DNA of 64,000 nucleotides from Actinopolyspora lacussalsi (GTDB lineage Bacteria > Actinomycetota > Actinomycetes > Mycobacteriales > Pseudonocardiaceae), in NCBI GenBank assembly GCA_030803735.1, contig JAURUC010000001.1:4662501-4726500 (forward strand). The letters run 5' to 3'. A program made the position numbers and the translations under genes. Positions 19,401 to 28,338 of this stretch are shown one piece after another. Numbering within the stretch: the stretch's first letter is position 1; each line of letters starts with the position of its first letter. The notes under the pieces were generated by a model. It did not search any database and was not told the origin of the DNA. It saw nothing but the letters and a program-made list of their open reading frames with translations.

Positions 19401-20033
19401 ATGTCGAAGCGAAGAAAATTCGAATTCGTTCGATTTCGACGGTCGGGAGTGGTCAGGAAACGAATCGTCGCGGCAGTGGCCGGTATTCTTGTCGCCACGA
19501 CATCGACTTCTTGCGGCGGTTTTTCCGGAGGCGAAGTGCGGTCGGGGCGGGGCGAGTTCTCATTCGTGTCACCCGACGGAAGGACGAGGATCCTGTACGA
19601 GGAAGAGGATCGCGACAGCGTGGGGGACTTGTCCGGGTCCTCCGTCATGAAACCGGGGAAGACCATAGCTCTGTCGGACTACGAGGGCAAAGCGGTCCTG
19701 CTCAATCTGTGGGGATCGTGGTGTGCTCCCTGCCGGGGTGAGGCGGACGAACTCGAACGGTTGAACCGGCGGACCGAGGACGCGAACATCCGATTCCTCG
19801 GTGTGAATGTTCGCGAGAACCGGAGGTCCGCTCAGGACTTCATGCACAATCTGGACGTGACCTACCCTTCCGTGTACGACCCGGACGGTAAAGTGGCACT
19901 GGCTCTGGACGGACTTCCGCTTTCCACCGTGCCGATAACGCTCGTGCTGGACGACGAGCACGGAGTGGCCGCGATTTTCCTGGGTTCCGTGACCGCGGAA
20001 AAAGTGATGCCGGAGATAAGGAAAGTGGTGTGA
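19401..20033 (+). CDS. TlpA/ResA-like thioredoxin-fold protein, membrane-anchored
   Basis: 210 residues. A basic N-terminus and hydrophobic segment (RIVAAVAGILVATTSTSC, about 21-38) form an anchor or imperfect lipobox. The thioredoxin domain has WGSWCAPC with the redox Cys pair at 108/111, then EADELERLN, FLGVNVRE and the cis-Pro loop PLSTVPITLVLD. Extracytoplasmic thiol reductant, for example for cytochrome c maturation or protein repair. Codon use is visibly less GC-rich than its neighbours and the ATG lacks a good ribosome binding site, so recent acquisition is possible. Confidence 0.82.
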   Translation: MSKRRKFEFVRFRRSGVVRKRIVAAVAGILVATTSTSCGGFSGGEVRSGRGEFSFVSPDGRTRILYEEEDRDSVGDLSGSSVMKPGKTIALSDYEGKAVLLNLWGSWCAPCRGEADELERLNRRTEDANIRFLGVNVRENRRSAQDFMHNLDVTYPSVYDPDGKVALALDGLPLSTVPITLVLDDEHGVAAIFLGSVTAEKVMPEIRKVV

Positions 20034-20185
20034 AACGGCTGCGGTCGGATCGCGTTCCGCGCGGTTTCCGACCGGTCCGAACGGTTGCGCGTCGCGGGGC
20101 CCGAAAGGACGAAGAAGAACGGGGGCGAGGGATGCGGCGTTCGCGGCCGAACGCGCGTCGACCGTGGCTCGACGACCGGAGAAAA

Positions 20186-20229
20186 ACGACGCCGACCGGC
20201 GGAAGCGTGTTCCGGCCGGCCGGCGTCGT
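20186..20229. terminator. Terminator of sodN (convergent with TlpA gene)
   Basis: A stem of about 19 bp with one bulge (acgacgccgaccggcgg / ccggccggccggcgtcgt). The left flank gaaaaa gives a T5 run on the minus strand, making this an intrinsic terminator for sodN. Confidence 0.82.
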
Positions 20230-20248
20230 GTGAGGACCTACGGGGCGT

Positions 20249-20656
20249 TCAGCCCTTCTTGGTCTCCCAGAAGATCTTGTCGATCTCGGCGATGTAGTCC
20301 AGCAGCTCCTGGCCCGTGGCCGGGTCCATCGAGCCCTTGGTGCCAGCCGCACCGGCGGCCTTGGTGGCCTTGTTCACCAGTTCGTGCAGCTGCGGGTACT
20401 TCTCGAAGTGCGGAGGCTTGAAGTAGTCGGTCCACAGTACCCACAGGTGGTGCTTGACCAGTTCCGAGCGCTGCTCGGCGATGTTGATCGCGCGAGTGCG
20501 GAACTCGGGGTCCTCGTTGTTCTGGTACTTCTCCTGGATGGCCTTGACGGACTCGGCCTCGATCCGTGCCTGGGCCGGGTCGTAAACGCCGCACGGCAGG
20601 TCGCAGTGGGCGGTTGCTTCCAGACGCGGGCCGAGAAGCCGCGACAGGAGTCGCAT
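20249..20656 (-). CDS. sodN: Nickel superoxide dismutase precursor
   Basis: 135 residues. A 16-residue leader (MRLLSRLLGPRLEATA) precedes the Ni-hook HCDLPCGVYDPAQA; after cleavage His1, Cys2 and Cys6 bind nickel. The rest (RIEAESVKAIQEKYQ...HHLWVLWTDYFKPPHF) is the four-helix bundle of the homohexamer. Converts superoxide to oxygen and peroxide in the cytoplasm. Divergent from sodX, which encodes the protease that trims the leader. An 84-bp shared promoter region lies between the two genes. Ends in a strong terminator. Confidence 0.97.
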   Translation of the reverse strand: MRLLSRLLGPRLEATAHCDLPCGVYDPAQARIEAESVKAIQEKYQNNEDPEFRTRAINIAEQRSELVKHHLWVLWTDYFKPPHFEKYPQLHELVNKATKAAGAAGTKGSMDPATGQELLDYIAEIDKIFWETKKG

Positions 20657-20740
20657 ACTTCCTCCCTGAAAGTGACAGTGAATGCTCCGACAGGGCCGAC
20701 CCTACTCCGTTACGATCGTCGTTGTCTTACGGAGGTAGGT

Positions 20741-21055
20741 GTGAGTTCGCTCGGTCGGCTGCGCTGGCGCAGGCTGCGTGTGCGAGGGCCCTCGATGGCT
20801 CCCACGCTGCGGGACGGGGACATCGTGCTGCTGCGGTTGCGCACCGAGCCGAGGCCCGGTGACGTCGTGCTCGTCAGGTGGCCGTCCAGGCCGAACCAGC
20901 TCTCGGTGAAGCGGGCGGTGTGCCGTGTCGAGGGGGGTTGGCACGTCACCGGGGACCATGCCGCGGCCTCCACGGATTCCCGCCGGCTCGGCCCCGCGGA
21001 GGTGCTGGGGGTGCTCCGCTGGCGACTGGTGCCGCGCCCCGGTCGGATACGTTGA
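20741..21055 (+). CDS. sodX: Ni-SOD maturation protease SodX (S26 family)
   Basis: 104 residues, GTG start with GGAGG 5 nt upstream. S26 signal-peptidase-type domain: the catalytic Ser in RGPSMAPTLRDGD and the general-base Lys in LSVKRAV; GDH in VTGDHAAASTDSR is the third conserved box. No membrane anchor, consistent with a cytoplasmic protease that removes the SodN leader. Divergent from sodN, the standard arrangement. Confidence 0.93.
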   Translation: MSSLGRLRWRRLRVRGPSMAPTLRDGDIVLLRLRTEPRPGDVVLVRWPSRPNQLSVKRAVCRVEGGWHVTGDHAAASTDSRRLGPAEVLGVLRWRLVPRPGRIR

Positions 21056-21212
21056 GTAGTTACCGCCGGGAACCGTCCGGTGTGGTTCGGATGTGGGAAC
21101 CCCGCGGTCCCAAAGAAAACGAGTCCGGCTCGTATTCCTGGTGGTCACGATTCGTGTTCGTACGTCCGATGGTGAGGCAGTGTCTGTCGCTCGGCGCCTA
21201 CCGTTCGGTCCG

Positions 21213-21815
21213 TCACTCGGCGGAGCGCAGTCGCTCGTAGTGCTCCAGGCAGTCCTCGTAGCGCGGCAGGATGCCTGCCTCGCTCGCCTCGGCCAGCGAG
21301 GGAGCGGAACGATCCTTTTCGGACAACACCGGTTCCGCGTCGAGCTCGTTCCACGGCAGTCCGAGCTCCGGGTCCAGTGGGTTGACCGCGTGCTCGGCAG
21401 GAGGGTTGTACGGCGTCGAGCAGAGGTAGATCATCACCGTGTCATCGGCCAACGCCGCGAAGGCGTGCCCGAGACCTTCGGCCAGGTACAGCCCGTTGTA
21501 GCTCCGCGAGTCCAGCCGGACAGCTTCCCACCGCCCGAAGGTGGGTGAGCCGATCCGCACGTCGACCACCACGTCGAGCAGGCTCCCCCGTGGGCAGTAG
21601 ACGTACTTGGCCTGGCCCGGCGGAACGTCCGCGAAGTGCACACCGCGCACCACGTTGCGGTGGGACACGCTGTTGTTGAGCTGCGCCAGGGGCAGTCGGT
21701 GTCCGATCGCTTCGGCGAACGTCTCCTGCTGGAAGGGGGCAACGAACAGCCCCCGGTGATCGGGAAAGACCGGAGGGGTGAATTCCACGGCACCGCTGAT
21801 GCCCAGTCGACGCAT
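21213..21815 (-). CDS. dTDP-4-dehydrorhamnose 3,5-epimerase family protein (RmlC-like)
   Basis: 200 residues from ATG 21815 (a GTG two codons upstream is an alternative). Cupin fold: FPDHRGLFVAPFQQ, NNSVSHRNVVRGVHF (catalytic His), GSLLDVVVDVRIGSPTFGRW and LYLAEGLGHAFAALADD match RmlC/EvaD epimerases acting on dTDP-4-keto-6-deoxyhexoses. No other dTDP-sugar gene is in the window, so it may act in cell-wall rhamnose synthesis or glycosylation from a distance. Confidence 0.88.
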   Translation of the reverse strand: MRRLGISGAVEFTPPVFPDHRGLFVAPFQQETFAEAIGHRLPLAQLNNSVSHRNVVRGVHFADVPPGQAKYVYCPRGSLLDVVVDVRIGSPTFGRWEAVRLDSRSYNGLYLAEGLGHAFAALADDTVMIYLCSTPYNPPAEHAVNPLDPELGLPWNELDAEPVLSEKDRSAPSLAEASEAGILPRYEDCLEHYERLRSAE

Positions 21816-21933
21816 GTCCACACCGGCAGCCTATTACCGGTGTTCTCCGGTCGTGTCGTCGGGAAAGTACCGGCGGAGTTTCTTCCCCGGTACGAACGAT
21901 CACCGGAACGAGTGTTGACAATTTGTTGAATAT

Positions 21934-22152
21934 GCTGGTGTGGTGTGACCCTAGTCGCAGACAGCCCCGGGGGTGGCTGACATACTCGGCGAACCGCAGC
22001 GTCCGCCGAGCTGCTGCCCGGACCTGGGCAGTCGGTCTCGGTCGCCCCTAGACGCCTCGTCGAGTGGCACCAGTCCACACGGCGTGCGACGTCGCCCATC
22101 TGCCGCCCGGGAGTCGCTCCCGGTGGCCAGGTCAAGGCAACAGGAGGACGCC
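21934..22152 (+). promoter_or_regulatory. Structured 5' leader of malic enzyme gene
   Basis: About 220 nt before the malic enzyme GTG contains at least three clean hairpins: 21985-22010 (ctcggcg / cgccgag), 22014-22031 (ctgccc / gggcag) and 22107-22123 (ccgggag / ctcccgg, 3-nt loop), the last ending 19 nt before the AGGAGG. A TTGACA hexamer lies at about 21914. No known riboswitch consensus was recognised. Confidence 0.4.
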
Positions 22153-23376
22153 GTGACCACCGTTAGTGATCATCAGAACACGTCCGATTCCGCGTCCGCA
22201 CCGGCAACGCCGAACGCGGAGTTGACCCACGAGGAGATATTCGGAGCGCACGAGGGCGGAAAGCTGGCCATCGCCCCCACCGCCCCGTTGACGAGTCCGC
22301 GCGACCTCTCCATCGCGTACACGCCGGGTGTGGCCAAGGTCAGCCGTGCGATCAACGCGGATCAGACGCTGACTTCCCGCTACACCTGGACCAGTGGACT
22401 GGTGGCGGTCGTCAGTGACGGCACCGCCGTGCTGGGGCTCGGTGACATCGGTCCGCGCGCTTCGCTGCCGGTCATGGAAGGCAAGGCGGCGCTGTTCAAG
22501 AACTTCGCCGGTCTGGACTCCATCCCGTTGGTGCTGGACACCACCGACAACGACGAGATCGTGGAAACCCTGGTCCGGCTGCGTCCCTCGTTCGGCGCGG
22601 TCAATCTGGAGGACGTGGCCGCGCCGCGGTGCTTCGATCTCGAACGCAGGCTGGTCGAGGCCCTGGACTGCCCGGTCATGCACGACGACCAGCACGGGAC
22701 GGCGGTCGTGACCCTCGCCGCGCTGCGCAACGCCTGCCGGCTCTCGGGACGCGACTTCGGTTCGCTGCGCGTGGTGATCTCCGGGGCGGGGGCCGCGGGG
22801 GTGGCCTGTGCCGAGATCCTGGAGGCCGCCGGTGTCGGTGAGGTCGTCGTGGCGGACTCGCGAGGCGTGATCCACTCCGGCAGGGACAACCTGACCCCGA
22901 TCAAGGCGGAACTGGCCGAGCGCACGAACCCCCGGCACGTCACCGGCGGACTGCCCGAAGCCCTGCGCGGTGCCGATGTGCTCATCGGCGTCTCCGCGGG
23001 CACCATTCCGGAGGAGCTGGTGGAGACGATGGCCGACGACGCCGTCGTGTTCGCGCTGTCCAACCCGGATCCCGAGATTCATCCGGAGGTCGCGGCCAGG
23101 CACGCGAGCGTGGTCGCCACCGGACGTAGCGACTTCCCGAACCAGATCAACAACGTGCTGGCGTTCCCCGGGATCTTCAAGGGGGCTCTCCACGCCGGTT
23201 CCCGGATGATCAGTGACCGGATGAAGGTCGCCGCCGCCGAGGCCATCGCGGCCGTCGCCTCGGAGGAGCTGGCCGCCGACTACATCGTGCCCAGCCCGCT
23301 GGATCCCAGGGTCGCGCCGGAGGTCGCCGACGCGGTCGCCGAGGCCGCCCGGAAGGACGGCGTGGCCACGGCCTGA
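22153..23376 (+). CDS. NAD(P)-dependent malic enzyme
   Basis: 407 residues from a GTG 5 nt after AGGAGG. Oxidatively decarboxylates malate to pyruvate. Malic N-domain: IAYTPGVAKVSRAI and LGLGDIGPRASLPVMEGKA; then LPVMEGKAALFKNFAG, the substrate/metal loop MHDDQHGTAVVTLAA, the Rossmann motif VVISGAGAAGVACAEIL and the SNPDPEIHPE box. Short bacterial type (about 400 residues, no phosphotransacetylase domain). NAD versus NADP preference is not readable. An unusually long structured leader and a perfect 18-bp-stem terminator bracket it. Confidence 0.95.
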   Translation: MTTVSDHQNTSDSASAPATPNAELTHEEIFGAHEGGKLAIAPTAPLTSPRDLSIAYTPGVAKVSRAINADQTLTSRYTWTSGLVAVVSDGTAVLGLGDIGPRASLPVMEGKAALFKNFAGLDSIPLVLDTTDNDEIVETLVRLRPSFGAVNLEDVAAPRCFDLERRLVEALDCPVMHDDQHGTAVVTLAALRNACRLSGRDFGSLRVVISGAGAAGVACAEILEAAGVGEVVVADSRGVIHSGRDNLTPIKAELAERTNPRHVTGGLPEALRGADVLIGVSAGTIPEELVETMADDAVVFALSNPDPEIHPEVAARHASVVATGRSDFPNQINNVLAFPGIFKGALHAGSRMISDRMKVAAAEAIAAVASEELAADYIVPSPLDPRVAPEVADAVAEAARKDGVATA

Positions 23377-23503
23377 ACAGCGTATTCGCCTCTCGGGGCG
23401 AGTTCGCGTCTTCCCGGAGCGGCAGTCGGATGCATCGCGGGGCGAGACTACTCGGCAGGTTGGTTCCCGCGGTGGAAGCCGAACCGGAACCGTACGAGAG
23501 GAC

Positions 23504-23542
23504 GGGGCCGGTCGACGACAGCGCCTGTCGTCGACCGGCCCC
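23504..23542 (+). terminator. Perfect 18-bp stem terminator after malic enzyme
   Basis: ggggccggtcgacgacag at 23504-23521 and its exact reverse complement at 23525-23542 enclose a 3-nt cgc loop. A weak T stretch (gagtcgttt) follows. Confidence 0.85.
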
Positions 23543-23853
23543 GAGTCGTTTCGCCACGACCGGCTGGGAGACGCGTCGAGCGGCCGGGCGGGCCGGCGGA
23601 AGCCCGGGGACACCCGACCCGTGCACGCTCCCGGTTCCGAACGTCACTGTGTGATTTGTTCGACAGCGCGTCACGTTGTCGGCGGCTCCACGTCTCAGCT
23701 TGAGGAGAGTCAGCCGTAACGGTGACGTCGCGGCTTAGATTTTCACCCGAACGCCGGTATGGTTGGAATTATCAGTTGTGGTTCATGCCACTATTGAACG
23801 ATCAGCCGGTCGGGGGCGTAGCGCGAACGCAGTGGCGATGCGGAGGTTGGTCC

Positions 23854-26313
23854 GTGACCGAACGCAGCAGACAGGACCGGCGAACGGGACGGGGGAAACC
23901 ACATCCCCCGGAGACGTACCAGCCGGTCGGTCCCGGTGTGACCGCCGATCTCGACGCGGCGGTGGAACCGTTGCCCGATGCACCCGCGCTGTTGAGCAGT
24001 CCGTCCGGGACGATCATCCGCGCCACCGATCAGGCCGCCGCGCTGCTGGGAGCGAACTCCGGTGGTGCTCTGCCGGGGCGCTCCCTGAACGAGTTACTGA
24101 CCGTCGAGGGGGAGTTCGCCAAGCCGAGTGATCGTGCCCAGGACATCTGGTTCCGTGTCCTGAGCTGGCCGAACCGCGGAAACCCGAAGTTGACGGTCAC
24201 GCTGCTCGTCGACGTCTCCGACCTGATGACCCCCACCGCGCGGACGCTGGCCAACGAACGCCGCAAGTTGCAGAACGCGCAGCGCGTGGCCGGATTGGGT
24301 ACCTGGGAGGGGAACCCGCACACCAACACGCTCCGGTTGTCCGAAACACTGCTGGAGATCACCGGTACACCTCCCGGTACCGAGACCACGTACGAGTACT
24401 ACCTCGATCACATTCATCCGGAGGACAGCCCGCGGGTCGACCGCTGTTGGCAGGAGTTGATCGAGAACCACATTCCCCTCGAGATCGAGTACCGCTATAT
24501 CCGTCCGGACGGGGAGATGCGGATTCTGCTCTGTCACGGAGCGGTGATAACCGACGTCGCCGACCGCCCACTGCTGGTCGGGACCGCCCAGGACGTGACC
24601 GAGCAGCGCACCGCCGTCACCCGCATGGAACGCTCCAGCCAGCGATTCACCGACCTGGTGAGCGTCGTTCCGGTCGGCATCGGGCTGTTCGACGAGACCG
24701 AGCGGTTGATCGACGCCAACGACGCGATGTGCGACCTGCTCGGCTACCGGCTGCAGGAGCTGCGGGGCAATACGGTCAGCGGGATAACGCATCCCGACGA
24801 CCCAGGGGGCGGCCTCGGCGGAACCGAGCTGCGGGACGCCTCGAACGGTCGACGCGACGAACCGCTGCAGCGGATGCTGGCCCGCTCCGACGGTCGACCG
24901 GTCTACTGCGAGCTGCACAGTTCGTTGTCGGTGCGCGACGACGGAACGAAGTCCTGGTTGGTGGTCTTCCAGGACGTCACCGAACGTCGCCGCAACGCGG
25001 AGGCACTGCGGTTCCAGGCCACCCACGACGAGCTGACCGGACTGCCCAACCGGGCCGCGGTCAAGGAAATGCTGGGCAACATGCTCGCGGAGGGCGATCC
25101 CGATCGCATCGCGGTGTTGTTCTGCGACATCGACAACTTCAAGCGGATCAACGACTCGCTCGGCCACGACGCGGGGGACGACCTGCTCGTGGCACTGGCC
25201 CGGCGGTTGGAGGGCGGGCTGCCCGACGGCTGTGTCGCCGCTCGTATCTCCGGGGACGAGTTCGTGGTCATCTGTTCCGACGTCCACGAGGTCGGGGGTA
25301 CCGACTCGCTGGCCACCAGGGTCTCCGGTCTGTTACGAACCGCCGTTCCGGTACGTGGCCAGTTGGTTCGGGTGTCGGCCTCCATCGGTGCCTCCGTGCC
25401 GGACGGGACCGACGACGGTGCCGATCTGCTCCGCTTCGCCGACGCCGCCATGTTCGAGGCCAAGCGGGGTGGCCCCGGCAGGGTGTCGTTGGCCGGGCCG
25501 TCGCTGATGGCTTCGGCGGACAGCCAGCTCCACCTGGAGGGCCAGCTGCGGGAGGCGCTGCACCACGACCAGCTGACGCTGTACTACCAGCCGGTGGTGG
25601 ATCGGCGCGGAATCATCGTCAGCGCCGAGGCACTGCTGCGGTGGCCGCACCAGGAACGTGGCCTGCTTTCCCCCGGGACCTTCCTCCCGGTCGCCGACCA
25701 GGGCGGGCTGATGCGTGACATAGACCGCTGGGTGCTGCGCACCTCGCTGCGCGAGGCGGCGGAGTGGCCCGGATCCGGCGCGACGGCGGTGTCGGTGGCG
25801 GTGAACCTGGCCGGGATGGTTCCCGGTGATCACGATTTCGTCGACTACGTCACCGACTGCGTGAACCAGGCGGGTATCTCCTGGGACAGAGTGGTGCTGG
25901 AACTGGTGGAGAGTTCCCTGGTCGATCTGCCCTCGCGTGCTCGGGCGGCCATGACGGAACTGGTCGATCGGGGTGCGAGGTTCGCCGTGGACGACTTCGG
26001 CACCGGTTTCTCGTCGTTGGCGCGGCTCAAGGAACTACCCGCGCAGATCATCAAGGTCGACCGCCGGTTCGTGGCCGACATCCACTCCGACAACAGCGAC
26101 TTCGCGGTGGCCAAGGCCGTCGTGGACATGGCCAACGCCATGGGGCGTTCCTGCATCGCCGAGGGGGTCGAGAACGCGCAGCAGTTCGACACCCTGCTAG
26201 GGGCGGGGGTGTTCGAGCACCAGGGCTGGTTCTTCTCACCGCCGGTTCCCGCCGCCGAGTTCCACGCCATGCTCGCCGGAGGTTCCCTCATCGCCGCACG
26301 CGGGCCGAACTAG
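23854..26313 (+). CDS. PAS-PAS-GGDEF-EAL cyclic-di-GMP protein
   Basis: 819 residues from GTG 23854 (GGAGG 7 nt upstream). N-terminal PAS-like segment (about 30-130), a PAS_3-type domain with PAC (about 145-250, ending LLVGTAQDVTEQR), another PAS (about 260-375, ending VFQDVTERRR), then the GGDEF domain (HDELTGLPNR; active-site loop RISGDEF near residue 463) and EAL domain (SAEALLRW near 591; ELVESSLVD, DDFGTGFSSLARLK, KVDRRFV, EGVEN). The GGDEF loop is SGDEF, a common functional variant; all EAL catalytic landmarks appear present. Soluble, so it should sense a cytoplasmic cue and make and/or hydrolyse c-di-GMP. Confidence 0.93.
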   Translation: MTERSRQDRRTGRGKPHPPETYQPVGPGVTADLDAAVEPLPDAPALLSSPSGTIIRATDQAAALLGANSGGALPGRSLNELLTVEGEFAKPSDRAQDIWFRVLSWPNRGNPKLTVTLLVDVSDLMTPTARTLANERRKLQNAQRVAGLGTWEGNPHTNTLRLSETLLEITGTPPGTETTYEYYLDHIHPEDSPRVDRCWQELIENHIPLEIEYRYIRPDGEMRILLCHGAVITDVADRPLLVGTAQDVTEQRTAVTRMERSSQRFTDLVSVVPVGIGLFDETERLIDANDAMCDLLGYRLQELRGNTVSGITHPDDPGGGLGGTELRDASNGRRDEPLQRMLARSDGRPVYCELHSSLSVRDDGTKSWLVVFQDVTERRRNAEALRFQATHDELTGLPNRAAVKEMLGNMLAEGDPDRIAVLFCDIDNFKRINDSLGHDAGDDLLVALARRLEGGLPDGCVAARISGDEFVVICSDVHEVGGTDSLATRVSGLLRTAVPVRGQLVRVSASIGASVPDGTDDGADLLRFADAAMFEAKRGGPGRVSLAGPSLMASADSQLHLEGQLREALHHDQLTLYYQPVVDRRGIIVSAEALLRWPHQERGLLSPGTFLPVADQGGLMRDIDRWVLRTSLREAAEWPGSGATAVSVAVNLAGMVPGDHDFVDYVTDCVNQAGISWDRVVLELVESSLVDLPSRARAAMTELVDRGARFAVDDFGTGFSSLARLKELPAQIIKVDRRFVADIHSDNSDFAVAKAVVDMANAMGRSCIAEGVENAQQFDTLLGAGVFEHQGWFFSPPVPAAEFHAMLAGGSLIAARGPN

Positions 26314-26348
26314 TGGATTCCGCAGCTTGGTTGTCGCGGGTGGTGACT

Positions 26349-26452
26349 TGGCGGAACCTCCGGCACGGCTCTCGCTGCGGGTGCCCCGACATCGGGTAGC
26401 GACCTACACAACGTCGGGGCCGTCCTCACGAGAGCCGCACCGGAGAACCCGC
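26349..26452. repeat. Palindromic repeat B, copy 1
   Basis: 104-bp imperfect palindrome: arms cggctctcgctgcgg / cctcacgagagccg and an inner stem cccgacatcgggtag / ctacacaacgtcgggg. The reverse complement of 52852-52955 matches it at roughly 85-90% by eye, including both ends. It lies just after the c-di-GMP gene and 50 bp before repeat A copy 2. Confidence 0.82.
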
Positions 26453-26504
26453 GGTCGGTTCTGCTGCGAAGGTGGTAGGAGTTCGGCCTGCGTCGATGGC
26501 GCGG

Positions 26505-26578
26505 CGATTTCGCGAGAAATCGACGGAGCCCGGACTGTGCCGCCCTCACCGCCCTCCCCGCGATTTCGCGAGAAATCG
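26505..26578. repeat. Paired-hairpin repeat A, copy 2
   Basis: Two exact copies of cgatttcgcgagaaatcg at 26505-26522 and 26561-26578, 56 bp apart. It is preceded by gcgtcgatggcgcgg as in copy 1. It lies between convergent genes and is adjacent to repeat B copy 1, making a composite block of about 230 bp. Confidence 0.85.
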
Positions 26579-26610
26579 ACGCCCGCCCCGAAGCGGCGCG
26601 TGTGAAGGGT

Positions 26611-28158
26611 TCACGAGTCGGCTTCGGTGTGCAGCAACGTGCTCAGTCGGTGGCGGGGGAGGTCGATCAGCCGCAGCCCCAGATCGGCGCTGTCGGCCAC
26701 GAGCGCTTCGACGTGCGCCTTCGCCGCACGCTTGGTCAACGGGGTTTCGGAGTTCGCGATCAGAGCCTCGCGCCAGACGTTGCCGATCTTGCCGTGCGCC
26801 CGGTGCGAGAGGTACCCGGCGATCCCGCCGCCCTGTTTCCGGCGTTCCGCGACCACGACCGCGTGGTTGGCGTCCGGTTTGCCGCGTTGGAAGCGCAGCG
26901 AGTACTTGGCTCCCACCACGTGCGACAGCGAGCTCTGCGCGTGCTCGCTGGTGATGTCGGGATGCCGGTTCGGCACGAGGAAACCCGCCCGCTCGGCGTT
27001 GCAGGCGAGCAGCATCCGCAGCAACCACGGTCCGGGATCGGCGCGGAGGTCGAAGACCGGGACCGCTCCACCGGTCCGCAGCGGACGTTGCCAGCCGGGC
27101 GAACGCAGTTCCCTTACCTCGCTGCCGACGGCCCCACCGAGCGCCCGCAGGAAATCGGTGCCGGGAGCTTCCTCGCCGCTTTCCAGCGACTGCGGGCCGT
27201 GGGTGTAGATCGCGTGCCGCTCACCCGTCGACCTGTGGGCCTTCGCGGTGGGCAGGCACACGTACAGCGCGCTCGTGCTCCCGATGGCCTCGGCCCCGTG
27301 GTACTCGTTGAAATCGGCGACGATGTTCTCGAACACCATGCCCAGCCGCAGCAGTTCCTGCTGCACCTTGTGCCCCAGTGCCGGTGTGCGCGGGCTGAAG
27401 CCGTAGGCCAGCAGCAGTCTGCTGTTGCCGTCGGCCATGGCCTCCGCGGCCCGTGCGGTGAACAGCCCCATCCCCTCGGGGGTGTAGGGCGGGTCGCTGA
27501 AGACCAGCTCGAAACCGTCCACCAACGCCGTCGGCAGTCCGAACCGCAGGTCCGCGTGCACGGTGTGCACCGACAGCTGGTGCTCGGCCGCGATTCCGTC
27601 GATGTGGGCGAGGATCCGCTCGTCGAGGTCGACCACGGTGACCCGCAGCTCCGGAATCAGCAGGCAGCTCGCCAGCGAGGTCAGGTCGTGATCACCGAGC
27701 AGCAGCAGGTGAGCCCGGTGCAGGTCGTAGTTGTCGCGCAGCCACGCGGCGCGGCGCACCGCGGTCCCGGCGGTGGCCGTCACGTGGTCCAGCGCGGCGC
27801 AGGGCGCCGGGCCGGTGGCGATGAACTCGCGGAGGAGCCGCTCGACCTCCTCGTCCTCCCGTGGGGCCTCGTGCTCGTCGAACAGGATCCGTTCCCGATA
27901 GAGCTCGTGAGCGGAGTCCCGCAGTCGGTAGCCGTCCGGGCCTCGCTCGACGTCCTCGCCCGCCAGCCGAATCAGTTCCTCCACCGTTCTGCGCGGTGTG
28001 CGGCAGAGCCGCACCAGCTCCGGCAGGGTGTGCGCCCGGCGTGTCAGCAGTGCGAAAACGTGCCGCAGCGGACGTGCGAGCACGCCTTCGTGGTGGAGTC
28101 GCTCGCGAACCGCCTCGACTCCCGTGGAGTCGGTGGCGACTTCAACCTGGGTGCTCAT
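26611..28158 (-). CDS. BpsA-like aminopropyltransferase (DUF43/PF01861 type) with N-terminal winged helix
   Basis: 515 residues from the ATG at 28158 (MSTQVEVATD). An N-terminal helical/winged-helix segment (about 15-95) is followed by a Rossmann methyltransferase-like core: LLLLGDHDLTSLA (cofactor loop), VTVVDLDERILAHID (acidic strand 2), and FSDPPYTPEG near residue 222, the aspartate-proline box of archaeal/thermophile BpsA, N4-bis(aminopropyl)spermidine synthase. The C-terminal extension (about 330-515) is not recognised. It may move aminopropyl groups onto a polyamine or other amine; no speD or speE is nearby, so the donor and substrate are uncertain. Divergent from the opuC operon. Confidence 0.72.
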   Translation of the reverse strand: MSTQVEVATDSTGVEAVRERLHHEGVLARPLRHVFALLTRRAHTLPELVRLCRTPRRTVEELIRLAGEDVERGPDGYRLRDSAHELYRERILFDEHEAPREDEEVERLLREFIATGPAPCAALDHVTATAGTAVRRAAWLRDNYDLHRAHLLLLGDHDLTSLASCLLIPELRVTVVDLDERILAHIDGIAAEHQLSVHTVHADLRFGLPTALVDGFELVFSDPPYTPEGMGLFTARAAEAMADGNSRLLLAYGFSPRTPALGHKVQQELLRLGMVFENIVADFNEYHGAEAIGSTSALYVCLPTAKAHRSTGERHAIYTHGPQSLESGEEAPGTDFLRALGGAVGSEVRELRSPGWQRPLRTGGAVPVFDLRADPGPWLLRMLLACNAERAGFLVPNRHPDITSEHAQSSLSHVVGAKYSLRFQRGKPDANHAVVVAERRKQGGGIAGYLSHRAHGKIGNVWREALIANSETPLTKRAAKAHVEALVADSADLGLRLIDLPRHRLSTLLHTEADS

Positions 28159-28338
28159 GTCCCGTCCCGCTGTCGGTGTCCGCACTCGTCCGGTTCGGCG
28201 GTGCGCAACCAATTGTGCACACCAGCGGGTGTCCCACACCCCGGCGCCCGTCTTGCTCGAAACGTGTTCATCGGTGTCACAGGTGTGAGTTCCGCAGGGC
28301 ACGTTCGTGTGACTTCCGCTGTCGGAACGGAGCGGTGG

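Noticed and set aside
20657..20740. Nur box or nickel riboswitch between sodN and sodX
   Set aside because: No convincing TTGCNN-type inverted repeat or NiCo RNA core was found in the 84-bp gap.
26314..26610. Small protein genes reading through repeats A and B (shared peptides such as PAARAV, FARNRR, SISREID)
   Set aside because: The peptide similarity arises because the same DNA repeat is translated in several frames; no start sites or frame conservation.
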